A DNA stretch of 64,000 bases. It comes from CAYTEO01 sp964436825. GTDB taxonomy: Bacteria > Krumholzibacteriota > Krumholzibacteriia > LZORAL124-64-63. The stretch lies in the NCBI GenBank assembly GCA_964436825.1, contig CAYTEO010000003.1, positions 62,001 through 126,000 of the forward strand. The letters run 5' to 3'. Below, piece by piece: positions 16,483 to 25,880 of this stretch. The notes under the pieces are model-generated. The model was given only the letters and a program-made list of their open reading frames with translations. It made no database searches and was not told the origin of the DNA. Made by a program: the position numbers and the translations under genes. Numbering within the stretch: position 1 is the stretch's first letter; each line of letters begins with the position of its first letter.

Positions 16483-19400
16483 CTATCGGACCAGGACCAT
16501 CCGCCCGGAGTCCTCTCCCACCGGCGTCACCAGCCGGTAGAGATAGACCCCGCTGGCCAGGGAACGGCCCCGGGCATCGTCCCCGCGCCAGCCGACCGTG
16601 TGGCGTCCGCCGGCAAGCTGTCCGTCGACGAGCGTACGTACCAGCCGGCCGCCGAGATCGTAGATGGAGAGCTGGACGCGTCCCCGGAAGGAGGCGGGCA
16701 GTGCGAACTCGATGGTCGTGGCCGGATTGAACGGGTTGGGGTGGTTGCCGAGCAGGACCGGTCGTCCAGGTGGCACCGTCCCGTCGCTGCCGGTGATGGT
16801 CGGATCCTGCAGGCTGCCCGTTCGCTGGGCCGTGCCCTGGAAGGTGGGCCACGGCAGCAGTTCGGCTCCCGCCATGCCGGGCAGGTCCCAGACGTGAACG
16901 GCCAGTCCCCAGCCGGCATAGGCCAGCTCGATGTCGCCGTCTCCGTCCAGGTCGGCCAGGGCAGGCGTCGAGCGTCCCGGTCCCGCCAGGGACAGGGGGA
17001 ACCCCTTGACGACCTGTCCGTCGCCCTGGAAACCGTAGATCAGGTTGGGAACGGCGTCGTCACCGCCCCCCACGGGGAAGATGATGTCCACCATCCCGTC
17101 GCCGGTGACGTCCCCCACGATGGGCGATGCCTCGGAGTTGCCCTCCAGCGACTGTGGCCAGCCGGCCAGCTCGACGCCGGTGCGGTCGATGACGTGCAGC
17201 TCCGACTCCATCTCCGAGATGGTGGACACGGCGACGATGTCCAGGTCCCCGTCCCCGTCCACGTCGGCCAGCGCCGGCGAGGGGCAGGAGATCCCGTACT
17301 CCTTGTCGTTGGCCGTGAAGTGGATGGGGAAGGGCGGAACCTCCTTGCCCGCCGTGTCGACGACGTAGAGCAGGTCGTCCTCGGTGATGAAGACGATCTC
17401 CGGCTGCCCGTCCTGGTTCACGTCGCCGACCGCCGGCGAGCAGAGGACCTGGCCGCCGTAGCCCAGGTCGATGGGCCAGCCGGCCGGCTGGCTCCCGTCG
17501 GCGCGGAAGCCGTAGAGCCACTGGCTGGTCCAGGAGGTGATGCGCGTGGGGAAGACGATCTCCCGGATGCGATCACCGTCCAGGTCGACCAGGGCCGGCG
17601 AGGCGAAGCTGTACCACTCGCCCGGCGTGACGTGGAAGACGCCGCTGGTGGACGGGTCGTCGTCCCCGTCCAGCAGTTCCGTGCCGTCGGCGTGCCAGGC
17701 ATAGGTGATCCCGTTGACGTTGGTGACGACGACCTCGGGGGAGCCGTCCCCGTCGACGTCACCGACGGTCGGCGCCGTCCAGCTCCAGTTGCTCATCTGG
17801 CGGGGCCAGCCCGGCGCGACCGTGCCATCGTGCTGGAAGACGTAGACGGACTTGTCGGTGCGACAGCAGGCGACGATCTCCAGGCCCGGATCGGCGGTCA
17901 GATCCCCCAGGGAGACGCCGGTGGGACTCCAGCTCTTCCCGCTGCCCGCCAGCGGGCCGACCGTCAGGGTGTCGTTGTCCCCGTCCCGCAGCTCCGTGCC
18001 GTCCCCGCGCCAGACGTAGATGGCGTCGGCGGCGGTGACGACCTCCGGGGCCCCGTCCCCGTCGATGTCGCCGACGGCGATATGGCTGGAGGTCTCCGCG
18101 CCCATGGCCTGCGGGAACCCGGCGATCTCCCCCGGCAGCGTGTCGACGAAGTAGGTGCTGGAGCGGCGTCCCAGCATCCCGGACGAGTCGACCGCGCAGA
18201 TGCTGTAGAAGTAACGGGTCATGGGGGCCAGGCCGACGTCGTGGTAGAAGGCGCTGGTGATGGGCCGGAGCGTCAGCTGGTCCCAGGGACCGTTGGGCAG
18301 CAGCGACCGGTAGACGTAGTAGCCGCGCAGCTCGTCGTCCTGCAGGGGGACCCAGGTCACCATCGCCTCCCCCGGCGCGGGGGCGGAGAACTCGCCCAGG
18401 GTGACCTGGTCCGGGCGGATCAGGTGGAAGCGGTGGGTCCAGCTGTGCCCCACCTCGTCGGTGATCTCCAGGACGGCCTCGAATATCGGGTCGATGGCGG
18501 CGAAGGAGACCAGGAACTCTCCTTCCATCTCCGCCGTCCCGAGGGAGGGAACCGCCTGCCAGGAGGCGTCGCCGGCGAAGATCGTCACGCCCAGGGAGGA
18601 CTGGAGCTTCCCGGTCAGGGGCGTCGTGGCCCCCCAGCCCTCGTTGCGGACGGAGAAACTGACCCGGATCGGCTCGTTCGCCTCCGGCACGCCGTCGCCG
18701 TCGCCGTAGGGGTAGTCGTTCCAGGTCATCTGGTCGGCGACGATGCGCGGCGCGGTGACCGGGACGACCAGGGACTGGTGGTAGGCGATCTCGCCGGAGT
18801 CGCCGTCGAGTTCCAGGTGGAGGTCGGTCCTGTCCGGCCAGCTGGAGGGCAGCGAGACCAGGATGCCGCTGGACAGCAGCGAGACGGAGTCCCCCTTGGC
18901 GAGGGCGGGGACCCAGGCGTACGTGGACAGGATCTGCACCCCGTCCGGGGAAGCGATGGTGACCGACAGCGGGGACGACATGGCCGCGCCACCCACGTTG
19001 ACCAGCGCCACGTCCAGGGCGACCGTCTCCCCCGAGTCGGCCCGTCCGTCGCCGTTGCCGACCGTGGAACCGGTTCCGTCGTCCCGGATGCCCAGCAGGA
19101 CGGCCTGCAGGATGGGCGGCGCGCTGCTGACCGGCAGGGTCCGGACCACGGGGACCGCGTCGGGGGCGGTGACCGTCACCGTCACCGGCGCATCGCTGAG
19201 CAGGGTGAGGGGCAGGACGGCCTGGCCGGTCGCGTCGGTCAGGCCGTAGGCATAGGCCCCGTCCGGCTGGGAGGCGCAGACGGTGGCACCGGTCACCGGC
19301 AGGCCGTCCTCTCCGGTGACCGCCACCGGGAGATCGACGGCGCCGGGAGCCAGGGTGTCGGGCAGCGAGACGACCAGCGGCGCGGGAGCACGACTCCAGA

Positions 19401-21324
19401 CCTGCAGGCTGGGATCGCCGATCAGTTCCATCGTCAGGTGCGTCCAGCGCTCCACCGTGTTGCTGGCCGTGTTGGCCACGTAGTACTGCTTGCTCCGCTC
19501 GACGGCCTCGCCCAGCGTCCCGACACGCTCGTAGTAGATGGCCTGGAAGAAGATGCGCTGGTACTTCGACGCGGTCGTGGGGAACGCCGCCCGCGAGAGG
19601 CCGATCGAGGCGACGGCCCCACCGGCGGGGTTGGTGACGAACCGCTCCAGGATGCAGTTGACGTCGATCGCCGCCGAGGCGCAGTTCAGGTTGTTCAGGA
19701 TGAAGAGGTGGTCGTTGACCAGGGACGACGCGTCGGGAAGCTGGAGTGTCCCGTCGCCTACCGACATGTCGTAGAAGAACCCGTGGCCGATGTGGTTGAC
19801 CAGCCCGTAGTTCCCGCTGTTCATGGCAGCCATCACTCCGGACTTGGTCTCCTGGACGGAGCCGGGCCAGAGCTGGTAGGACTCGTAGTACCTGTCCGTC
19901 GTGACGGGCTGGCTCGCGAGGATGCTGGAGATGATCTCCTCGCTGTGCGCGGCGCCGTCGTCGGCGATCGTGTCGCCGGGGCTGTAGTCGCTGGGGAACA
20001 GCACCTCGCTCATGAACAGGATCCGACCCAGCCGATCGTTCACGTCGTCCTGCTCGTAGGCCTGGACCTTCCCGGTGAAGACGTCGACCTCGGCCGGCGT
20101 GCGCACCGGGGCCCGCCCCACCAGCAGCTCCGCCTCCAGGTCGGCGCCGTCACCCTGGTCCCAGCTGCTGATGTAGGGCTCGCCGGGGACGGCGTCGTGG
20201 TCCGCGTTCCAGTCGCCGTCCAGGCCGGCGTAGTAGCAATCGGCGGGAATCTCGGTCCCCACGCCGGTGGGATAGAAGGAGCTGAAGAGCATCCGCGTGG
20301 GAACCACGTCCACGTCGCCGCCCAGCAGGACGAACTCGGTGCCCCAGAGGTTGTAGGCGTCGGTCAGGAACTCCCGGATGGTGGCCGGCAGGTCCTCGCC
20401 CATGGGATAGTGGTCGCGGATCCAGGAGATCGTCCGCACGACGGTGGGCACCCCGCGCGCCGTCTTGTGGTCGGCCAGCTGCTGGAAGGCCTCGGCCAGC
20501 TCGTCGGTGGTGACGATGACCATGCTCACCGGCGTCCCCTCCAGCGAGGGGGACGACGTCGGTGCGAAGGCGTCACCCGCCCAGCTCGTCAGTTCCGGCA
20601 CCAGGTAGGCATCCAGGGCCTCGGGATTGACGATCCTGCCGTCGGCGAGCAGCTCGCGGGCCGGATCGCGGCGCCGGCGCCGGGGACGGGGGTGCGTGTC
20701 CGGGTCGTCCGCCAGCAGCACGGTGACACGGAACCGTTCGGCCAGGACCAGCTCGCCGCCGTCGTCGTCGCCTTCCCAGCGCGCCGGCAGCAGGCGCACG
20801 TGCGCCAGGGCGATCCCGTGGCGCCAGCCCGTCCCCAGCAGGCGTCCCCACGTACTGGTGTCGGGGGGCACGGCGACCACGCCCCCGTCGCCGGCGACCA
20901 GGGGCGCGATCCGGTGAGGTGGCGGCAGATCAGCCAGGCGACGGGGAGAAACCGGTTCGATCGACACGCCGCTGGCGATGGTGCCCGGGGGCAGGACGAT
21001 GGTGACGTCGTGGGCGGGCAGATCCCAGCCGCCGACACCCTCGCGCGCGACGGCGCCGGGGAAGACGATCCGGGTCCGGCCGGCGGGGTCCTGTTCGATC
21101 CGCGCCGGGCCCGGCAGGGAGACGTCGTAGCCGAGCCGACGGCCGGTGGCCCCCAGGGACTCCCCGGCCGCCAGGAGCAACAGGACGATCAGGATAGCGA
21201 CGCGACCGACCCTGGAAGGACAGGGGCGGGACTGCCACGCCGGCTGGAAGCGGTCACGCGTTGTCGTTTTCAATGTCACGGGCCTTGTCGACCGGCCTGC
21301 TGGCCGGGGCGAGGTGTCCTCCAA
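16483..21324 (-). CDS. Second secreted gingipain-type (C25) peptidase with FG-GAP/VCBS repeats and sorting-like tail
   Basis: The longest frame gives 1,613 residues from a TTG at 21324. A GTG at 21279 or TTG at 21273 would give a more normal signal peptide, so the start is unsettled. The hydrophobic core A-I-L-I-V-L-L-L-L-A-A-G is followed by a propeptide-like region and a C25 domain (about 265-640). The catalytic dyad is His514 in H-I-G-H-G-F-F-Y and Cys548 in L-N-C-A-S-A-A-I-D (numbered from the TTG). Downstream are Ig-like and fibronectin-like parts, FG-GAP repeats rich in G-D-V-D-G-D-G, and a terminal domain opening P-N-P-F-N-P-A-T. Domain order is the same as in the neighbouring C25 protein, so the pair arose by tandem duplication and has diverged strongly. 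Role inferred as extracellular proteolysis or processing of surface proteins. Confidence 0.88.
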   Translation of the reverse strand: MEDTSPRPAGRSTRPVTLKTTTRDRFQPAWQSRPCPSRVGRVAILIVLLLLAAGESLGATGRRLGYDVSLPGPARIEQDPAGRTRIVFPGAVAREGVGGWDLPAHDVTIVLPPGTIASGVSIEPVSPRRLADLPPPHRIAPLVAGDGGVVAVPPDTSTWGRLLGTGWRHGIALAHVRLLPARWEGDDDGGELVLAERFRVTVLLADDPDTHPRPRRRRRDPARELLADGRIVNPEALDAYLVPELTSWAGDAFAPTSSPSLEGTPVSMVIVTTDELAEAFQQLADHKTARGVPTVVRTISWIRDHYPMGEDLPATIREFLTDAYNLWGTEFVLLGGDVDVVPTRMLFSSFYPTGVGTEIPADCYYAGLDGDWNADHDAVPGEPYISSWDQGDGADLEAELLVGRAPVRTPAEVDVFTGKVQAYEQDDVNDRLGRILFMSEVLFPSDYSPGDTIADDGAAHSEEIISSILASQPVTTDRYYESYQLWPGSVQETKSGVMAAMNSGNYGLVNHIGHGFFYDMSVGDGTLQLPDASSLVNDHLFILNNLNCASAAIDVNCILERFVTNPAGGAVASIGLSRAAFPTTASKYQRIFFQAIYYERVGTLGEAVERSKQYYVANTASNTVERWTHLTMELIGDPSLQVWSRAPAPLVVSLPDTLAPGAVDLPVAVTGEDGLPVTGATVCASQPDGAYAYGLTDATGQAVLPLTLLSDAPVTVTVTAPDAVPVVRTLPVSSAPPILQAVLLGIRDDGTGSTVGNGDGRADSGETVALDVALVNVGGAAMSSPLSVTIASPDGVQILSTYAWVPALAKGDSVSLLSSGILVSLPSSWPDRTDLHLELDGDSGEIAYHQSLVVPVTAPRIVADQMTWNDYPYGDGDGVPEANEPIRVSFSVRNEGWGATTPLTGKLQSSLGVTIFAGDASWQAVPSLGTAEMEGEFLVSFAAIDPIFEAVLEITDEVGHSWTHRFHLIRPDQVTLGEFSAPAPGEAMVTWVPLQDDELRGYYVYRSLLPNGPWDQLTLRPITSAFYHDVGLAPMTRYFYSICAVDSSGMLGRRSSTYFVDTLPGEIAGFPQAMGAETSSHIAVGDIDGDGAPEVVTAADAIYVWRGDGTELRDGDNDTLTVGPLAGSGKSWSPTGVSLGDLTADPGLEIVACCRTDKSVYVFQHDGTVAPGWPRQMSNWSWTAPTVGDVDGDGSPEVVVTNVNGITYAWHADGTELLDGDDDPSTSGVFHVTPGEWYSFASPALVDLDGDRIREIVFPTRITSWTSQWLYGFRADGSQPAGWPIDLGYGGQVLCSPAVGDVNQDGQPEIVFITEDDLLYVVDTAGKEVPPFPIHFTANDKEYGISCPSPALADVDGDGDLDIVAVSTISEMESELHVIDRTGVELAGWPQSLEGNSEASPIVGDVTGDGMVDIIFPVGGGDDAVPNLIYGFQGDGQVVKGFPLSLAGPGRSTPALADLDGDGDIELAYAGWGLAVHVWDLPGMAGAELLPWPTFQGTAQRTGSLQDPTITGSDGTVPPGRPVLLGNHPNPFNPATTIEFALPASFRGRVQLSIYDLGGRLVRTLVDGQLAGGRHTVGWRGDDARGRSLASGVYLYRLVTPVGEDSGRMVLVR

Positions 21325-21383
21325 GCCCCCCTGTGGCTGTTACCAGCTCCGGGCAGTCTCCCTCCACCCGACTGGAGACCATG

Positions 21384-21412
21384 ATCCTAACATACGGTCA
21401 ACTCGACGTCAA
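21384..21412 (-). promoter_or_regulatory. Candidate promoter for the second C25 gene
   Basis: TTGACG, 17 bp, TAGGAT, with a TG one base before the -10 (extended -10). The -35 overlaps the stop codon of the upstream deacetylase gene. Confidence 0.55.
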
Positions 21413-22713
21413 TGACGCTCGGACCGTGTCCCCGGGGAAGAGACGGCCCGCCCGTCGCACAGGCCTGGTACGAAGACGACCATCGCCGGTCCCTCCCCGT
21501 CCTGCATGACGACAGGCCGCAGGCCGTGGGCCAGGTTGCGGACGAGCCACTCCCGGCCGCGGCGCCGCGCCGAGGCGCCTCCGCGCGCCAGGCGGGCCAC
21601 CTCGGCGTCCGTCAGGAACAGCGGCGCACGCTTCCGGTCTCCGACCAGGGAGTCGAGTACCGCTCCCAGGGCCCACCTGCCGGTCGCCTGGGCCTGCGCG
21701 TCCGTGTTGACCAGGTTGAAGCGGTGGCACTCCACGACGGCGGGCTCGCCCCGTTCCCACGCCCGTCGCACCGCCGCCACGCAGGCCGCGACGGTCCCGG
21801 CCGGATCGGCCTCCTGGACCGGTTCCAGGCGGGCGTTGCGTTCCAGGTAGACGAGCCGCCGCTCGGAGAGGCGACGCCAGCACCGTTCCAGCAGCTTGCG
21901 CCCCCGGGCAACGGGGCCTCCCCCCCAGGCCGGCCGCCGCTGTTCCCGCTTGGCCTGGACGGCCTCCAGGCCGGCGTCGCGCCAGAGCACCTCGTGTCGG
22001 CGGTCCCAGACGTAGTCGGGGGCGATGACCGCGGCCGGCGGCCTGTCGAACAGGCGCGCGAAGACCGCCAGCGCCAGGGCCAGTTCGCCGGCGACCACCT
22101 CCGGAGGGCGATCCGGCCCCAGTTCCCAGGCCCGGTTGATCCCCGGGAAGGGCAGCACGCCGCGGCGCGCCAGGGCTGCCGCGGTCGCATCCGCCGCCAG
22201 GGCGGAGCGTCGCGCCTGCGGGTCGTAGTGCCAGAGGCCGTGCAGCTCGGGGCGCCAGACGCCGGCACGGCGGGCGTCGGCGACGGCGCGCCAGAGCCCG
22301 TCCCGGCGGTAGGCGGGCGGCAGGTCCGGCAGCAGGTAGCGCCGCCAGCCGCCGTCCTCCGCCAGCGCCCAGGCCCCCAGGATGTAGTTGGGCTGCAGGA
22401 CGGCCGGCTGGTCGTCGCGACCGCGACGCGCCGCGAGCAGGGCGGCGACGTCCGCCACGTCGGCGCTGTCCTCCAGGGTCGAGGTCCAGTAGCCGGGGGG
22501 GATCCGGCCCGCGTCCAGCTGGCGTCGCTGCGACGGTGTCAGGGCCGTGGCGCGGGGGACGAAACCGCACAGCCCCCAGTCGTCGCTCTCGATGACGACG
22601 ACCCTGGCCCGCCGCCAGTCGACCAGGGAGGGATTGCCGATCCCCACGAACCCCGCGCCGGCGACGATCGACACCAGCAGGAGCGATACCGTCAACAGCG
22701 GATGCCGCTTCAA
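21409..22713 (-). CDS. NodB-like polysaccharide deacetylase family protein, membrane-anchored
   Basis: A 434-residue protein beginning at TTG 22713, chosen because GGGGGGAGGT lies six bases upstream and the TTG overlaps the methyltransferase stop (TTGA). A signal/anchor segment (L-L-T-V-S-L-L-L-V-S-I-V-A-G-A) is followed by V-V-I-E-S-D-D-W-G, the double Asp of a deacetylase subgroup, and L-H-G-L-W-H, matching the H-x3-H metal motif of carbohydrate esterase family 4. A late V-E-C-H-R-F-N may supply another His. The fold likely removes N-acetyl groups from a surface glycan outside the cytoplasm. Many members with E-S-D-D-W-G are only annotated as hypothetical, so activity is inferred. It closes the polysaccharide cluster. 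Confidence 0.72.
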   Translation of the reverse strand: MKRHPLLTVSLLLVSIVAGAGFVGIGNPSLVDWRRARVVVIESDDWGLCGFVPRATALTPSQRRQLDAGRIPPGYWTSTLEDSADVADVAALLAARRGRDDQPAVLQPNYILGAWALAEDGGWRRYLLPDLPPAYRRDGLWRAVADARRAGVWRPELHGLWHYDPQARRSALAADATAAALARRGVLPFPGINRAWELGPDRPPEVVAGELALALAVFARLFDRPPAAVIAPDYVWDRRHEVLWRDAGLEAVQAKREQRRPAWGGGPVARGRKLLERCWRRLSERRLVYLERNARLEPVQEADPAGTVAACVAAVRRAWERGEPAVVECHRFNLVNTDAQAQATGRWALGAVLDSLVGDRKRAPLFLTDAEVARLARGGASARRRGREWLVRNLAHGLRPVVMQDGEGPAMVVFVPGLCDGRAVSSPGTRSERH

Positions 22714-23375
22714 GACCCACCTCCCCCCGGTGCCACGACCCGGCACCACCAGTAGGAACCGTAGTCCAGGCCGTCGGCGGCGATCCGTCGCGCCAGCCGG
22801 GCGGCCAGCCCGGTCGGTGCCGTTCCCGGGGGAACGAGCCAGGCGAGGATCGCCCCCGGCGACGGCGGCCGCTGCCGGTTGCGCACGAGCCCGCCCCGCC
22901 ACTCGATCCCGCAGAGCTGCTCCGCCAGGTAGCGCCGCGCCTCGCGCCAGGGCCACAGCGGTTCGCGGCCGGGGACGAATTCGGCCAGCAGCGCCTGCAG
23001 GTCGCGATAGTGGCGCTGGGCCGGGGTGTCCGCGGAAGGCTCGTCCTCCAGCAGGTAGAGGTAGCCCCCCGGCACCAGGCACCGGAGCCACTCCCGCAGC
23101 GGCGCGGGCCGGCGTCCCCGCCCGGTGATGGCACGCAGCAGGTTGCCGGCCACCAGCAGCCGGCAGCTCCCGGGCCGCAGGGGCAGACACCCCGCGTCGG
23201 CCACGATGTCGGCGGCCGTCCCCAGCCGCGGTCCGCGGCGGTCCAGGCCCAGGGCCCGCCCGTTCAGGCGACGGAGCCGCTCCAGGAGACGTCCCTCGCC
23301 GCAACCGAGATCGACGACGGCACCGTCCCCTTGCAGGTCAGTCGCGAGCCCGGGGGGCAGGGGTGAGAACGACAT
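22710..23375 (-). CDS. Class I SAM-dependent methyltransferase
   Basis: A 221-residue protein with the SAM-binding motif I A-V-V-D-L-G-C-G-E-G-R, motif II-like G-R-A-L-G-L-D-R-R-G, and G-G-Y-L-Y-L-L-E-D-E as a later strand. The centre and C-terminus are Arg/Trp rich and carry no recognisable substrate motif. Position between a polyprenyl-phosphate sugar transferase (38-bp overlap at its start) and a deacetylase suggests it methylates a lipid-linked or surface sugar, which is inference from context. ATG at 23375 lies inside the upstream gene, and its stop overlaps the next TTG start. Confidence 0.8.
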   Translation of the reverse strand: MSFSPLPPGLATDLQGDGAVVDLGCGEGRLLERLRRLNGRALGLDRRGPRLGTAADIVADAGCLPLRPGSCRLLVAGNLLRAITGRGRRPAPLREWLRCLVPGGYLYLLEDEPSADTPAQRHYRDLQALLAEFVPGREPLWPWREARRYLAEQLCGIEWRGGLVRNRQRPPSPGAILAWLVPPGTAPTGLAARLARRIAADGLDYGSYWWCRVVAPGGGGS

Positions 23376-24633
23376 CGGGCGCCTCCGCGGTGGGTTCCGC
23401 CTGGCCGTCCGACTCCGTCCGATCCGGCAGGACGGCCGTTCCGCCGCCGGCGGAGACCGCCATGACGCGCCGCATCCTCTCCCGCTCGTCCTGGAGGTTG
23501 ATGATCTCGGCCACTTCCCCCTGCCGCAACGGCACGTAGGGATCGGGCCGGTCGTGGAAACCGAGGACGAACTGGAGTTCGCTGAAGAAGTCCTGGTCGA
23601 GGTCCACACCGGCGCGGTGGCGGCGCATGCTCCAGATGATGACCGGCCAGAGCCAGAAGGCCATCGCCGGCAGGCCGAGCCAGGGCTGATGGAGATGGTC
23701 GGAGAGGGCGAACAGGAGCGATCCGCCCGTCAGCAGCAGGAGCATGTAGACGGTGGTGGCCGGCTGGAAGCCGAGGCGGACCAGTCGATGGTGGAGGTGG
23801 AAGTCGTCCGCCTCGAAGATGGAGGTCCGGTTGCGGAAGCGGCGCAGGATCGTCGTGCCGGTGTCCCAGATGGGAACGATCATCGGGGCCAGCAGCACGG
23901 TGACGTCGACCCTGGTGCGCTGCTGCAGGTGCAGGGCCAGGCCGCCGAGGATCAGGCCCAGCCACATGCTCCCCGAATCCCCCAGGAAGATCTTGCGACC
24001 GCTGACGTTCCAGTACAGGAAGGCGAAGGTCGCCCCGCCGAGGGTCACCCCGAACAGCAGGGAGAACAGGTCGCCCGCCGCCGCGGCCAGGGCGACGTAG
24101 GCGATGCAGGTCAACACACCGATCCCGCTGGCCAGCCCGTCCAGCCCGTCGATGAGGTTCATGGCGTTGATGAACCCCAGGAACCAGAACAGGGTCACCG
24201 GCCACGACCAGCCGCCCAGATCGACCTGGCCGACGATGGGCAGGACGACCTCCTGGAGCCGCTGTCCCGAGATCATCAGTCCCAGGATGACCAGCAGCTG
24301 CCCGTAGAGCTTCTTCTCCGCGTGGATGTGGAACCGGTCGTCGCCGACGCCGAGGGCCAGGATGGCCAGGCCGGCGCCCCCCAGCGTGGCCAGCCACCGC
24401 CAGGGCAACGGATCGCTCAGGACCAGGTCGTCCAGGATGTAGAGGGTCATGAAGAAGGAGATGAAGATGGCCATTCCGCCCGTGCGGGGCACGGGCTCGG
24501 TATGGCTGCGACGATAGCCGGGATGATCGACGATACCGGTCAGGAATCCCAGGCTGCGGAACGGCGGCTGGATGAGCCATGACAGCAGGAATGCCACCAC
24601 CGTCCCGAGCAGAACGATGCCTTCCGTCCTCAA
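23338..24633 (-). CDS. WecA/MraY-family polyprenyl-phosphate sugar-1-phosphate transferase
   Basis: A 431-residue polytopic enzyme of the PNPT superfamily, which starts polysaccharide assembly by moving a HexNAc-1-phosphate from UDP-sugar to undecaprenyl phosphate. Family motifs are all present: R-R-S-H-T-E-P-V-P-R-T-G-G-M-A, a D-D pair in G-V-G-D-D-R-F, N-A-M-N-L-I-D-G-L-D-G-L-A, F-L-G-D-S-G-S-M-W-L-G, and D-D-F-H-L-H-H-R-L. Around ten membrane segments are expected. A hydrophilic C-terminal extension of roughly 90 residues is longer than in WecA or TagO. The TTG start at 24633 has GGGGAG four bases upstream. It has its own candidate promoter. Confidence 0.93.
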   Translation of the reverse strand: MRTEGIVLLGTVVAFLLSWLIQPPFRSLGFLTGIVDHPGYRRSHTEPVPRTGGMAIFISFFMTLYILDDLVLSDPLPWRWLATLGGAGLAILALGVGDDRFHIHAEKKLYGQLLVILGLMISGQRLQEVVLPIVGQVDLGGWSWPVTLFWFLGFINAMNLIDGLDGLASGIGVLTCIAYVALAAAAGDLFSLLFGVTLGGATFAFLYWNVSGRKIFLGDSGSMWLGLILGGLALHLQQRTRVDVTVLLAPMIVPIWDTGTTILRRFRNRTSIFEADDFHLHHRLVRLGFQPATTVYMLLLLTGGSLLFALSDHLHQPWLGLPAMAFWLWPVIIWSMRRHRAGVDLDQDFFSELQFVLGFHDRPDPYVPLRQGEVAEIINLQDERERMRRVMAVSAGGGTAVLPDRTESDGQAEPTAEAPDVVLTPAPRARD

Positions 24634-24687
24634 GTCACTCCCCTTGCTGGAATCGCACCGCCGCTCCGTCGGCGGTCATCGCCATCG

Positions 24688-24716
24688 ACCCTAGGTCATC
24701 CCCCGGGGCCTGACAA
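24688..24716 (-). promoter_or_regulatory. Candidate promoter for the WecA-like gene
   Basis: TTGTCA, 17 bp, TAGGGT on the minus strand, in the 113-bp gap that splits the polysaccharide cluster into two transcription units. Confidence 0.45.
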
Positions 24717-24746
24717 CGGAAAAAGCGACACCGCAAGATAACCGCA

Positions 24747-25880
24747 TCACACCGGACCGTCCAGCGCTTCCCGGTAGGCGGCGAGGGTCGCCCTCGCCGT
24801 CTCCTCCCAGCTCCAGGCGGCCGCCCGCCGCCGCCCCGCCGCCGCCAACCTCGGCGCCAGGCCCGGATCCCGCCAGAACCGCAGCATGGCATCGCGGATC
24901 AGCTCCACCCGCAGCGGGTCGACCAGCAGGGCGGCGTCGCCGGCCACCTCCGGCATGGCATGGCGGTTCCCCGTCAACACCGGGAGGTTCACGGCCATCG
25001 CCTCCAGGATGGGGAAGCCGAAACCCTCGTGGAGGGAGGGGAACAGCAGCAGACCGGCCCGGTTGTAGAGGTCCCACAGCATCCCCCGATCGGCGTGACC
25101 GTGGAGTTCCAGGATCCCCGCGGCGGCCAGCCGTTCCAGGCGTCGTCTCAGGGAGCGGTTGCGCCAGCCCGGGGCGCCGACGACGATCAGTCCCGGCAGC
25201 TCCCCCTCGCCGGCCGCCAGCTCCCGGAAACCCAGGTAGGCGTCCAGCAGCCGATCGACGTTCTTGCGGGGTTCCAGCATGCCGACGAACAGCCAGGGTG
25301 CGCCCCGCGGCCTGACCGGTGCCGGCGGCGAGGCCAGGATCCAGCTGGGGGTCCCGAAGCGCGTCAGGCGGATCCGGGGTGCCAGGGACGGGAAGTGGGT
25401 GGCCACCTCCTGCCGGGTCGCCTGCGAGTTGACCAGGATCAGCCGGGAGCGGGCCAGGGAGGGACCGACGGTCGCGGCGTACCAGAGTCGCCGGCGCAGG
25501 GGGACGGTCCAGGGCAGGACGCGGTAGACCAGGTCGTGGACCGTCGTCAACCAGGGGACGGAGAGCCGCAGGGGCCCCGGCATGGTGACCGTGTGGACCA
25601 GGTCGGCGCCGCAGCGCCGGACCAGCCGGTCCAGGCCGGCGGTCAGCCACCACCAGCGGCCGGGCAGATGACGACCGCCGTTCGGGACCTCGATCAGCTC
25701 CCAGCGGGGATCGGTGGCCAGGTCCGCCAGGGCTTGGGGATACCGCACGGCGACGCGGAAGCGGAAGTCCTCCTCGTCGCGTGCGGCCAGGGAGCGCAGC
25801 AGCTCGACCGCCGCCCAGCCGATCCCGGTGGGCCGGTCGGAGACGACGGTGGCGTCGATCAGGATCGTGGCCCGTCTCAT
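24747..25880 (-). CDS. GT4-family glycosyltransferase (GT-B, group 1)
   Basis: A 377-residue cytosolic transferase. Near the N-terminus it has R-P-T-G-I-G-W-A-A-V-E-L-L, and the second Rossmann domain begins L-F-V-G-M-L-E-P-R-K-N-V. The retaining GT4 signature E-x7-E is present in H-E-G-F-G-F-P-I-L-E-A-M-A. A likely role is extension of the lipid-linked glycan begun by the WecA-like enzyme; sugar specificity is not readable. ATG 25880 overlaps the stop of the O-antigen ligase-like gene (ATGA). Of the two ends, the C-terminal one is intact at about the usual length. Confidence 0.9.
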   Translation of the reverse strand: MRRATILIDATVVSDRPTGIGWAAVELLRSLAARDEEDFRFRVAVRYPQALADLATDPRWELIEVPNGGRHLPGRWWWLTAGLDRLVRRCGADLVHTVTMPGPLRLSVPWLTTVHDLVYRVLPWTVPLRRRLWYAATVGPSLARSRLILVNSQATRQEVATHFPSLAPRIRLTRFGTPSWILASPPAPVRPRGAPWLFVGMLEPRKNVDRLLDAYLGFRELAAGEGELPGLIVVGAPGWRNRSLRRRLERLAAAGILELHGHADRGMLWDLYNRAGLLLFPSLHEGFGFPILEAMAVNLPVLTGNRHAMPEVAGDAALLVDPLRVELIRDAMLRFWRDPGLAPRLAAAGRRRAAAWSWEETARATLAAYREALDGPV

